Part shown: positions 57,779 to 64,000 of the stretch, piece by piece
How positions within the stretch are numbered: position 1 is the stretch's first letter
Layout: every line of letters begins with the position of its first letter
NCBI RefSeq assembly: GCF_004283755.1
Contig: NZ_SHMH01000012.1
Span: 23,117-87,116, forward strand
Direction of reading: 5' to 3'
DNA from: Pseudoxanthomonas winnipegensis
Lineage (GTDB): Bacteria; Pseudomonadota; Gammaproteobacteria; Xanthomonadales; Xanthomonadaceae
Length of the DNA: 64,000 nt
Translations under genes and position numbers: made by a program
The notes under the pieces: model-generated
The model's database searches: none
Told to the model about the DNA's origin: nothing
The model's input: only the letters and a program-made list of their open reading frames with translations

Positions 57779-58818
57779 ACGGTTTCGGTGACCTTGTTCA
57801 GATGCGGCGGCACGTCGGGGTTGTGGCCGCGCGCCAGGGCCAGGGCGTTGATCGCCTTGTAGAAGCTCTGGATGGTGAGCAGCGGCGCGCACGCCGGATG
57901 CGGCACCTCCACCAGCGGCAGATCGCCATCGTGCGTGGCGGCCACCCACACCTGCGCGCCGCGGGCGCGGAACTCCCTGGCCAGCGTCAGCATGCCGGCC
58001 TCGGTGCCGTCGGGCTGGGCGAAGCACAGCACCGGGAAGCCCGGGCCGACCAGCGCCATCGGCCCATGCTTGACCTCGGCCGAGCTGTAGGCTTCGGCAT
58101 GCAGGCCGCAGGTCTCCTTGAACTTCAGCGCCGCCTCCTGCGCCGCGGCCAGGCCCAGGCCGCGGCCGAGCACGAACAGGTTGTGCGCATCGACCAGGCC
58201 CTCGGTGACGCTGGACCAGTCCGCGTCCCAGGCCTGGCGCAGCGCGCCGGGCAGCGCGTCGAGCGCGGCCAGCAGCGCCGCGTCCTGCGACCAGTGCGCG
58301 GCCAGCTGCAGCAGCGCGGCCAGCGAGGCCAGATAGCTCTTGGTCGCCGCGACCGACTTCTCCGGGCCGGCGCACAGCGGGATCACCACCTCGGCCAGCT
58401 GCGCCAGCGGCGAGTCCTCCACGTTGACCAGCGCCACCACGCGCGCGCCAGCGGCCTTGGCCGCCTCGGCGTTGCGCAGCAGGTCCGGGCTCTTGCCGGA
58501 CTGGGAGATGACGATGAACAACGCGCCGGCCAGCTGCAGCGGCGCGCCGTAGACCGAACCGATCGACGGCGAGGCCGAGGCCGTGACCACGCCGAGCTGG
58601 GTCTCGAACAGGTACTTGCCGAAGGTCGCGGCATGGTCGGAGCTGCCGCGCGCGCAGGTGGCCACGAACGGCGGCGGGTTCTGCCGCAGCGACTGCGCCA
58701 GCGCCACCACCGTGGCGTGATTGCGGGCGAACTGGGCGGCGACCACCTGCGCGGTGGAGGCGGCTTCGTTGTACATCAAGGTGTCGGCCGGGGCCGGCAG
58801 CGAAACGTCGGACGTCAT
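57775..58818 (-). CDS. nagB-II: SIS-domain glucosamine-6-phosphate deaminase (NagB-II/AgaS type)
   Basis: The 347-residue protein has two SIS domains (ATCARGSSDHAATFGKYLFE; VISQSGKSPDLLRNAEAAKAAGARVVALV; FVLGRGLGLAAAQEAALKFKETCGLHAEAYSSAEVKHGPMAL). NagB-II enzymes turn glucosamine-6-phosphate into fructose-6-phosphate and ammonia and stand in for NagB. There is no glutaminase domain, so it is not GlmS. Position between nagA and the LacI regulator supports this role over a galactosamine one. Confidence 0.88.
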   Translation of the reverse strand: MTSDVSLPAPADTLMYNEAASTAQVVAAQFARNHATVVALAQSLRQNPPPFVATCARGSSDHAATFGKYLFETQLGVVTASASPSIGSVYGAPLQLAGALFIVISQSGKSPDLLRNAEAAKAAGARVVALVNVEDSPLAQLAEVVIPLCAGPEKSVAATKSYLASLAALLQLAAHWSQDAALLAALDALPGALRQAWDADWSSVTEGLVDAHNLFVLGRGLGLAAAQEAALKFKETCGLHAEAYSSAEVKHGPMALVGPGFPVLCFAQPDGTEAGMLTLAREFRARGAQVWVAATHDGDLPLVEVPHPACAPLLTIQSFYKAINALALARGHNPDVPPHLNKVTETV

Positions 58819-58822
58819 GGGA

Positions 58823-59881
58823 TCAGGTCTTGGACTCGGCGCGCGAAGGGCGCATGGGAGCGGTGGAACCGCGCACGACCAGCTGCGGCGTGAAGCCCTG
58901 GTTGTGCATGGCGATGGGGGAATCGTCGTAGGCGTCCTGGCGCAGCCGCGCGATCAGCAGGCGCGCGGCGTGCTTGGCGATGTCCTCGGTGGCCTGCTTG
59001 GCCGTGGTCAGCGCCGGCCAGGACTGCTTGGAGAACGGGCTGTCCTCGAAGCCGGCGATGGACAGGTCGTAGGGCACGTTCATGCCGGCCGACTTGGCCG
59101 CGGCCAGCACGCCGGCGGCGATCTCGTCGTTGGAACCGAAGATCGCCGTGGGCGGCTCGCGCAGCGCCAGCAGGCGGCGCGCGCCGCGGAAGCCGTCGTC
59201 GAAGGTGTAGTCGCCTGGCACCACCAGATGCTTGTCCAGGGTGATGCCGTAGTCCTTCAGCGCCTGCTCGTAGCCGGCGTAGCGCTCGGTGGACGAGCGA
59301 TGCGCGGGCCCACCCATCAGGAAGCCGATGCGCTGGTGGCCCAGCTGGATCAGATGCTCGGTGATCTCGTAGGCCGCGTCGCGGTCGTCCACGTAGACGC
59401 ACGGCGGGCCCTCGCCCGGATCTTCGGTGGCGGCGATGATGCGCACCAGCTGCACGCCGCGCGCGGTGAGCGTGGCGATCAGCTCGGGCCGCTCGGACAT
59501 CGGCGCGGTCAGCACCAGCCCGGCCAGGCGCGAGCGCTGCACGAACTCGGCCAGCTCCTCGGCCAGCAGCGGCGAGGTCGAATCGCAGGGCTGGATCTGC
59601 AGGCCGAAGCCGGTCTCGCGGCACGCCGCCAGCACGCCGTTCTGCACGCCGATGATGTGGTACGGGTTGGGGTTGTCGTAGACCAGGCCGATCACGAACG
59701 GCGTGCCGCTGCGCAGGTTGCGCGCGGACGGGTCGGGCTCGTAGTCCAGTTCGGCGATGGCGCGCAGCACGCGCTGGCGCGTGGCCTGCATGACCGAAGG
59801 CTCGTTGTTGATCACGCGCGAGACCGTCTTGAGCGAGACCTTGGCCCGCTCGGCGACGTCCTTGATGGTGGGTCGGCGCAT
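58823..59881 (-). CDS. nagR: LacI-family regulator of the GlcNAc genes
   Basis: The 352-residue protein has the LacI HTH (TIKDVAERAKVSLKTVSRVINNEPSVM) and a periplasmic-binding-like effector domain (FVIGLVYDNPNPYHIIGVQNGVLAACRE; FGSNDEIAAGVLAAAKSAG; SIAGFEDSPFSKQSWPALTT). It lies inside the nag operon, 4 bp before agaS. In related genomes LacI NagR binds sites of type TGACA-NCGN-TGTCA; such a site is present in front of glk at 62277-62290. Which name (NagR or NagQ) is right for this genus cannot be settled here. Confidence 0.85.
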   Translation of the reverse strand: MRRPTIKDVAERAKVSLKTVSRVINNEPSVMQATRQRVLRAIAELDYEPDPSARNLRSGTPFVIGLVYDNPNPYHIIGVQNGVLAACRETGFGLQIQPCDSTSPLLAEELAEFVQRSRLAGLVLTAPMSERPELIATLTARGVQLVRIIAATEDPGEGPPCVYVDDRDAAYEITEHLIQLGHQRIGFLMGGPAHRSSTERYAGYEQALKDYGITLDKHLVVPGDYTFDDGFRGARRLLALREPPTAIFGSNDEIAAGVLAAAKSAGMNVPYDLSIAGFEDSPFSKQSWPALTTAKQATEDIAKHAARLLIARLRQDAYDDSPIAMHNQGFTPQLVVRGSTAPMRPSRAESKT

Positions 59882-59922
59882 GTGCTGGCTCCTGCGTCAG
59901 TCCGGAAGAAGGGGCAGCGGGC

Positions 59923-61200
59923 TCAGCGCGATCCGGCGCCGTGACCGACGCGGTAGCCGCGCACGGCGAAGAACAGGATGTACAGATAGCAGGGCACGGC
60001 CAGGCACGCGAACACCACCTGGAAATCGGCGTGCTGCTTGAGGATGGCGAAGCCCTGCGAGAGCACCGCGCCGCCGGCGATGCCCATCACCAGCAGCGCC
60101 GAGCCGGTCTCGGTGAAGCGGCCCAGGCCCTTGATCGCCAGCGGGAAGATCGCCGGCCACATCATCGCGTTGGCGAAGCCCAGCGCGGCCACGAAGCCCA
60201 CCGAGACATAGCCGTGGGTCAGCAGCGCACCCAGCGCGAACACCACGCCCAATACCGCCGACATCGCCAGGTAGGCCTGCTGCGAGAGCAGGCGCGGGAT
60301 CGCCACCAGCCCGGCCAGATAGCCCAGCAGCATCGCGCCCAGGGTGAAGGAGGTGAAGAACTTGGTCTCGTCCAGCGGCAGGCCGAAGCCGTTGCCGTAG
60401 GTGCCGATGGCATCGCCGGCCAGCACTTCCACGCCGACGTAGCAGAACAGGCACAGCACGCCCAGCAGCAGGTGCGGGAACTGGAAGATGCTGCCGCGCG
60501 CCACACCGCTCTTGGCGGCCACCTCGGCGTTGGCCTCGCTGCCGCGCAGCTCGGGCAGCGGCGAGAACAGGATGCCCAGCGCCACCACCACCAGCACGCC
60601 GGCCATGGCCAGGTACGGGCCGTGGATCTTGGCGGCGAACGCATCGAGCAGCTGCTCCTTGGTGGCAGGGTCGGCGGCGGCCACCTGGGTGGCGATGTCG
60701 CCCACGCCGTGCAGCACCAGCGAGCCGATTACGATCGGCGCCAGGATACCGGCCACCTTGTTGCAGATGCCCATCAGCGCGATGCGGCGCGCGGCGGTCT
60801 CGATCGGCCCCAGGATGGAGATGTAGGGATTGACCGCCGTCTGCAGCATGGCCAAGCCGCCGCCGATCACGAACAGCCCCGACAGCGCGCCGGCGTACCA
60901 GCGATGGGTGGAGAACTGGCCGAACATCGCCGCGCCCACCGCCATCAGCCCCAGGCTCAGCGCCAGGCCCTTCTTCATGCCGGTGAGCTTGAGCACGGCC
61001 GCCGCCGGCAGCGCCAGCAGGAAGTAGGAGATGTAGAAGACGAACACCACCAGGAACGCCTTGACCTCATCCAGGTCGAAGGCCAGCTTGACGAAGGTGA
61101 TCAGCGGGCCATTGATCCAGGTGAAGAACCCCATGATGAAGAACAGCAGGCCGGTGATGGCCAGCGAGGTGGCGAAGCGTTTGCTCTGGTCGGACGACAT
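59923..61200 (-). CDS. nagP: MFS N-acetylglucosamine permease
   Basis: The 425-residue transporter has twelve helices in the FucP-like group. It starts FATSLAITGLLFFIMGFFTWINGPLITFVKLAFD and has LMGICNKVAGILAPIVIGSLVLHGVGD after helix 4 and GDAIGTYGNGFGLPLDETKFFTSFTLGAM in the second half. NagP imports GlcNAc across the inner membrane in proteobacteria lacking a GlcNAc PTS. Operon context (nagA, agaS, regulators) supports the substrate. It is 41 bp before the LacI gene. Confidence 0.92.
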   Translation of the reverse strand: MSSDQSKRFATSLAITGLLFFIMGFFTWINGPLITFVKLAFDLDEVKAFLVVFVFYISYFLLALPAAAVLKLTGMKKGLALSLGLMAVGAAMFGQFSTHRWYAGALSGLFVIGGGLAMLQTAVNPYISILGPIETAARRIALMGICNKVAGILAPIVIGSLVLHGVGDIATQVAAADPATKEQLLDAFAAKIHGPYLAMAGVLVVVALGILFSPLPELRGSEANAEVAAKSGVARGSIFQFPHLLLGVLCLFCYVGVEVLAGDAIGTYGNGFGLPLDETKFFTSFTLGAMLLGYLAGLVAIPRLLSQQAYLAMSAVLGVVFALGALLTHGYVSVGFVAALGFANAMMWPAIFPLAIKGLGRFTETGSALLVMGIAGGAVLSQGFAILKQHADFQVVFACLAVPCYLYILFFAVRGYRVGHGAGSR

Positions 61201-61252
61201 GGACGCGCAACTCCGAAGGTTCGATGGTGAGAGCGTGCTGGGTGGATGACAC

Positions 61253-61285
61253 CCGCCGCGCCCCGGACACGCCCGGGCGCGGCGG
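61253..61285 (-). terminator. Hairpin between the GntR gene and nagP
   Basis: CCGCCGCGCCC (61253-61263) and GGGCGCGGCGG (61275-61285) are a perfect 11-bp inverted repeat, seven bases after the GntR stop on the minus strand. It has no T-run, so it may be an attenuator or processing site, not a full terminator. Confidence 0.5.
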
Positions 61286-61291
61286 ACGGGT

Positions 61292-62047
61292 TCAACGTCG
61301 CAGTTCGGCGACGAAATCGTAGAAATCGTTGTGGCAGTAGGTGTGGCTCAACTCGATGGCGCTACCGTCGCGGCCATAGCCGACCCGCACCACGTGCAGG
61401 ATGGCATCGCCCTGCGCCATGCCCAGGTGCTCGGCCATCGCCGCACTCAGGTTGACCGCGCGGAAATACTGCAGCGCGCGCACGACCGGCGTGCCCTGCG
61501 CATCCAGGTGGGCATAGAGCGAATCGCCCATGGACAGCGGCTCGGGCAACAGCCGCTCCGGCACGATTGTGTGCTCGTAGGCCATGACCCGCTCGTCGGC
61601 GCTGCGCAGCCGCGTGAGCGAGGCGACCTGCGCGTCCGGCGAGAGCCCTAGGCGCAGGATCTCCTCGCCCAGGGCCGGGCGCACGCGCCGCTCCAACCAG
61701 CGGCTACCCGGCTGGTAGCCCTTCATCCGCAGGGTCTCGCTGAAGCTGGTCAGACCGCTGAGCGGATGGGTGATCTGCGAGGTGACGAAGGTGCCGGCGC
61801 CCTGCCGGCGCACGACCAGGCCCTGCTCGACCAGCGCGTCCATGGCCTGACGCAGCGTGACGCGAGACACCTTCAACCGCTCGCACAGCACCCGCTCGGC
61901 GGGAAGCGCTTCGCCCGGCTTCCACTGCTCGCCGCGGATCGCATCGATCAGCTGGGCGGTCAGTTGCAGATACAGCGGCGTGGGCGCCTTGGCGTCCAGC
62001 GCGATCGCGCGCAGCCGCGGGTCGACCACGGGCTTGGCGCGCGCCAT
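61292..62047 (-). CDS. nagQ: GntR-family (HutC/UTRA) regulator of the GlcNAc genes
   Basis: The 251-residue protein has an N-terminal GntR winged helix (TPLYLQLTAQLIDAIRGEQWKPGEALPAERVLCERLKVSRVTLRQAMDALVEQGLVVRRQGAGTFV). A UTRA effector domain follows (LTSFSETLRMKGYQPGSRWL; YEHTIVPERLLPEP; HVVRVGYGRDGSAIELSHTYCHNDFYDF). Homologues such as DasR and NagR sense amino sugars. ATG 62047 is used; a TTG three bases earlier would add one residue. It probably controls nagP and itself through the dyad at 62081-62092. The symbol is by analogy with Xanthomonas nag loci. Confidence 0.82.
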   Translation of the reverse strand: MARAKPVVDPRLRAIALDAKAPTPLYLQLTAQLIDAIRGEQWKPGEALPAERVLCERLKVSRVTLRQAMDALVEQGLVVRRQGAGTFVTSQITHPLSGLTSFSETLRMKGYQPGSRWLERRVRPALGEEILRLGLSPDAQVASLTRLRSADERVMAYEHTIVPERLLPEPLSMGDSLYAHLDAQGTPVVRALQYFRAVNLSAAMAEHLGMAQGDAILHVVRVGYGRDGSAIELSHTYCHNDFYDFVAELRR

Positions 62048-62080
62048 CAACCTGCGACCTGCGGCGGTGGATTGAAATTC

Positions 62081-62092
62081 ATTGGGTCCAAT
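62081..62092 (-). promoter_or_regulatory. ATTGG dyad upstream of the GntR gene
   Basis: ATTGG-GT-CCAAT is a perfect 5-bp-arm dyad 34 bp before the GntR start. A second ACCAAT-TTTT-TTGG-like copy follows at about 62098-62111. The tract is AT-rich and probably holds the autoregulated promoter. Confidence 0.5.
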
Positions 62093-62276
62093 TTAAAACC
62101 AATTTTTTGGAAGTCTGCAAGCCCGGCGCTCGCTTCGCCGGCACGGACACGCGACGAAGCGGAGAAGAGAGCCCGTTATTTCAGGGCTTCCGCGTAGCGC
62201 GCCTGGCATCGAATCGCCCCGAAATCACGCCGCGGCGCAGCAATACCACTGGCTTAAAAAACTTGCTCGCCCCTGT

Positions 62277-62290
62277 TGACATCGTTGTCA
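62277..62290 (+). promoter_or_regulatory. LacI-type operator upstream of glk
   Basis: TGACATCGTTGTCA fits the pattern TGACA-NCGN-TGTCA known for LacI-family NagR sites. TTGACA (62276-62281) overlaps it as a possible -35 hexamer, but a good -10 at the right spacing is not visible. TTAAAA at 62254-62259 may be an upstream -10 of another promoter. Binding here would block transcription of glk. Confidence 0.7.
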
Positions 62291-62358
62291 TCGCCAAGGG
62301 AGACTCACCGCAAGCCACGGTGGTCTGTGAAATCGCCGTGACGCCATGGGGGCAGTTC

Positions 62359-63384
62359 GTGGAAGCAGATGTCGCACCGCTGAGCCATCGTGTCTTGAAC
62401 GGCGCATCGCCCTTCATCGCCGCCGACGTGGGCGGCACGCATGTGCGCCTGGGCCTGGTCCGGCCGACCGGACACGACCTGCAGCCGGTCGAGATCCTCA
62501 GCTACCGCAAGTACGCCTGCGCCGATTACGGCGGGCTGGCCGAGATCATCGGCAACTTCCTCGATGGCCTGGATGGCCCGCGCGTGCGGCGTGGCGTGAT
62601 CGCCAGCGCCGGCTTCCCGCTGGAAGACGGCACGGTGATCACCGCCAACCTGCCCTGGCGCCTGTCCCCGCGCGAGATCCAGGGCACGCTGGGCCTGGAC
62701 GATCTGCGCCTGGTCAACGACTTCGAGGCCGTGGCCTATGCCGCCGCGCTGGTCGGCGACCAGGAAGTGCTGCGCCTGACCGGCCCGGCCACCGTGTCCG
62801 AGCGCGGGCCGACGCTGGTGCTCGGCCCCGGCACCGGCCTGGGCGGCGCGGTGTGGATCCCGACCGGACGCAGCGCCACCGTGCTGGCCACCGAAGCCGG
62901 CCAGGCTGCGCTGAGCGTGGGCACCGAGCTGGAGATGCGCCTGCTGGCGCAGATGCTGAAGAAGCAGCCGCACGTGCCGGTCGAGCACGCCCTGTCCGGC
63001 CCCGGCCTGCTCAACCTCTACCGCACGCTGTGCGAGGTGCGCGGCGTGGCGCCCGAGCATTTCGCGCCCAACGCGGTCACCGCCGCGGCCAGCCACGACC
63101 CGCTGGCGCGCGAGGCGCTGGAGGTGTTCTGCGGCCTGCTGGGCAGCACGGTGGGCGACATGGCCCTGCTGTACGGCATCACCGGCGGGGTCTACCTGGC
63201 CGGCGGCATCCTGCCGCGCATCCGCGAGTTCCTGCTGCAGAGCAGCTTCGTCGAACGCTTCCTCAACAAGGGGCCGATGCGAGCGGCGCTGGAGCGCATT
63301 CCCGTGCGACTGGTCGAGCACGGGCAGCTGGGCGTCCTGGGCGCCGCCAACTGGTACCTCGGCCAGACACAACAACCGCACTGA
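62359..63384 (+). CDS. glk: Glucokinase-like ROK/Glk sugar kinase of the GlcNAc locus
   Basis: The 341-residue kinase has the glucokinase family hallmarks: FIAADVGGTHVRLGLV (phosphate loop), GVIASAGFPLEDG, LRLVNDFEAVAYAAAL (catalytic aspartate), LGPGTGLGGAVW (ATP), and VYLAGGILPRI. It phosphorylates glucose or, given the setting, possibly GlcNAc. GTG 62359 has GGGG about seven bases upstream and gives the usual length; a GTG at 62338 is the alternative. It is divergent from the GntR regulator and carries the LacI-type operator in its leader. Confidence 0.88.
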   Translation: MEADVAPLSHRVLNGASPFIAADVGGTHVRLGLVRPTGHDLQPVEILSYRKYACADYGGLAEIIGNFLDGLDGPRVRRGVIASAGFPLEDGTVITANLPWRLSPREIQGTLGLDDLRLVNDFEAVAYAAALVGDQEVLRLTGPATVSERGPTLVLGPGTGLGGAVWIPTGRSATVLATEAGQAALSVGTELEMRLLAQMLKKQPHVPVEHALSGPGLLNLYRTLCEVRGVAPEHFAPNAVTAAASHDPLAREALEVFCGLLGSTVGDMALLYGITGGVYLAGGILPRIREFLLQSSFVERFLNKGPMRAALERIPVRLVEHGQLGVLGAANWYLGQTQQPH

Positions 63385-63541
63385 CGTCCTTCGCACGCCG
63401 CCCTTTGGCGATCGCGCTGGACGGGACATTCGGCATCCGCATCACCTTGTCGTCCTTGAACACTGCTCGTTTTTCGCACCGCACCGATGTAAGGCCTGGC
63501 AGCCCACTGCCATAACCCAACTTCTAGACCGGGGAAGCATC

Positions 63542-63873
63542 ATGACCTGCAAGAAATCCCTCCTCAGCGTGGCCATCCTGACCAGTCTGAGCTTCGCCGC
63601 TCAGGCCCAGCAGACCGACAGCAGCCAGACCGCCACCGACCTGGACACCGTCAAGGTCGTCGGCATCCGCGGCAGCCTGGAGCAATCGCTCAACACCAAG
63701 CGCGACGCCAGCTCGCACGTGGAAGCCGTCAGCGCCGAGGACATCGGCAAGCTGCCCGCCAAGAACGTGGCCGATACCCTGCGCGAACTGCCGGGCGTCA
63801 GCATTTCGTCTTCCTCCGCCAGCGAAGGCGGCTTCGATGAAGCCGATCGTGTGTCGCTGCGCGGGACAAGCCC
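63542..63873 (+). pseudogene. 5' fragment of a TonB-dependent receptor gene, interrupted by an insertion sequence
   Basis: Only the first 110 or so codons remain. A signal peptide (KSLLSVAILTSLSFAAQAQQ) is followed by DLDTVKVVGIRGSLEQSLNTKRDASSHVEAVSAEDIGKLPAKNVADTLRELPGVSIS and DRVSLRGTSP, the opening of a plug domain of the carbohydrate-receptor type (NVADTL..LPGVSI). The frame is lost at about 63873, where an IS3-type end begins. It follows glk by 157 bp and would be the GlcNAc or chitooligosaccharide receptor of the locus. If the window assembly is right, it is inactive. Confidence 0.85.
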
Positions 63874-64000
63874 TGGACCGGCCAGCCTTTCGTAGACATC
63901 CGGTTGCCATAATTGATGGCAATGACCGAGGTGTTTATGGGCAACAGCAAGCAGTACACGGATGAGTTCCAGGCCGAAGCGGTGAAGCAGGTGATCGAGC
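63874..64000 (+). mobile_element. Left end of an IS3-family insertion sequence with start of OrfA
   Basis: The element starts near TGGACCGGCC at 63874, directly where the receptor frame breaks. A transposase OrfA begins at ATG 63922 (MTEVFMGNSKQYTDEFQAEAVKQVIE) or at ATG 63937, and the QYTDEFQAEAVKQV pattern is the IS3-family helix-turn-helix start (Y-x-x-E-F-K-x-E-A-V). The element runs off the right edge, so the rest, the right end and the target duplication cannot be seen. Confidence 0.85.
63922..64000 (+). CDS. IS3-family transposase OrfA, truncated by the window edge
   Basis: Only 26 codons are visible, from ATG 63922: MTEVFMGNSKQYTDEFQAEAVKQVI. This is the N-terminus of the InsE/OrfA helix-turn-helix protein that, with OrfB by programmed frameshift, makes the transposase. 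The second ATG at 63937 is the usual start in close relatives by length. The end lies outside the window. Confidence 0.8.
   Translation, partial: MTEVFMGNSKQYTDEFQAEAVKQVIE

Noticed and set aside
57775..58818. Glucosamine-fructose-6-phosphate aminotransferase (GlmS)
   Set aside because: The N-terminal glutaminase domain with catalytic Cys1 is absent; only SIS domains are present.

Overview
The window is a contiguous piece of a high-GC gammaproteobacterial chromosome. Gene content and protein style point to the Xanthomonadaceae (Xanthomonas, Pseudoxanthomonas or Stenotrophomonas type); genus is not settled by the sequence alone. Pointers are divergent speA/speE, a fused Grx4-type glutaredoxin, tandem lipoprotein DsbA proteins beside cytochrome c4, a TonB-receptor-linked N-acetylglucosamine (GlcNAc) locus with two regulators, and dispersed GC-rich palindromes. 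I see no rRNA or tRNA genes, no CRISPR array and no prophage. The only insertion sequence is cut off by the right edge.

Layout. 0-11 kb: tail of a flavin-nucleotide-binding-like protein, polyamine genes speA/speE in divergent orientation, a periplasmic glycerophosphodiesterase next to a TonB-dependent receptor, a small lipopolysaccharide-kinase-like protein, a DUF998 membrane protein, a GNAT acetyltransferase, then ubiK and comM. 12.5-18.8 kb: palindromes, a DUF2884 protein, a small hypothetical, the glyoxylate shunt pair aceB-aceA and a divergent LysR regulator. 18.7-24.9 kb: a COG4705 membrane protein with fourfold internal repeats, an alpha/beta hydrolase divergent from a MerR regulator, rsgA, then an alaA-like aminotransferase, an SGNH hydrolase and a methyltransferase. 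25-31.6 kb: siderophore receptor, polysaccharide deacetylase, glutaredoxin/rhodanese fusion, DUF924, DegV and a small hypothetical. 31.7-37 kb: EamA exporter with divergent MocR regulator, cfa, MFS transporter. 37-39.3 kb: the formaldehyde detoxification operon frmR-frmA-fghA with a clear operator. 39.5-45.5 kb: two-component system, glutathione-synthesis ligase gshA, VIT1/CCC1 transporter, ysxC/engB. 45.7-52.5 kb: cytochrome c4, two DsbA lipoproteins, an EEP-family phosphatase/nuclease, slt, cca. 52.5-55.2 kb: a lipoprotein, LysR and YeiH. 55.5-64 kb: GlcNAc locus (nagX, nagA, nagB-II/agaS, LacI regulator, nagP, GntR regulator, glk) and the start of its TonB receptor, which is broken by an IS3-family element.

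How the genes work together. The GlcNAc block is the most coherent system: nagP imports GlcNAc, glk (or a kinase outside the window) phosphorylates it, nagA deacetylates GlcNAc-6-P, the SIS-domain deaminase yields fructose-6-P, and NagX may process a related substrate at the inner membrane. A LacI-type operator in front of glk and a dyad in front of the GntR gene suggest how the two regulators divide the work. Outer-membrane uptake by the adjacent receptor should be lost because of the insertion.

Outside genes the main signal is three families of palindromic elements: a TAGAGCGGAGC hairpin (four copies, one composite), a GGGAGCCGCCATGGCGGC hairpin, and a GTCGTTCCCGCG-type REP pair (five loci). 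They sit only between genes and the first two are often joined. I do not see a clearly novel multi-gene defence or biosynthetic system here; the most interesting items are these repeat families, several symmetric regulatory sites and the broken GlcNAc receptor.
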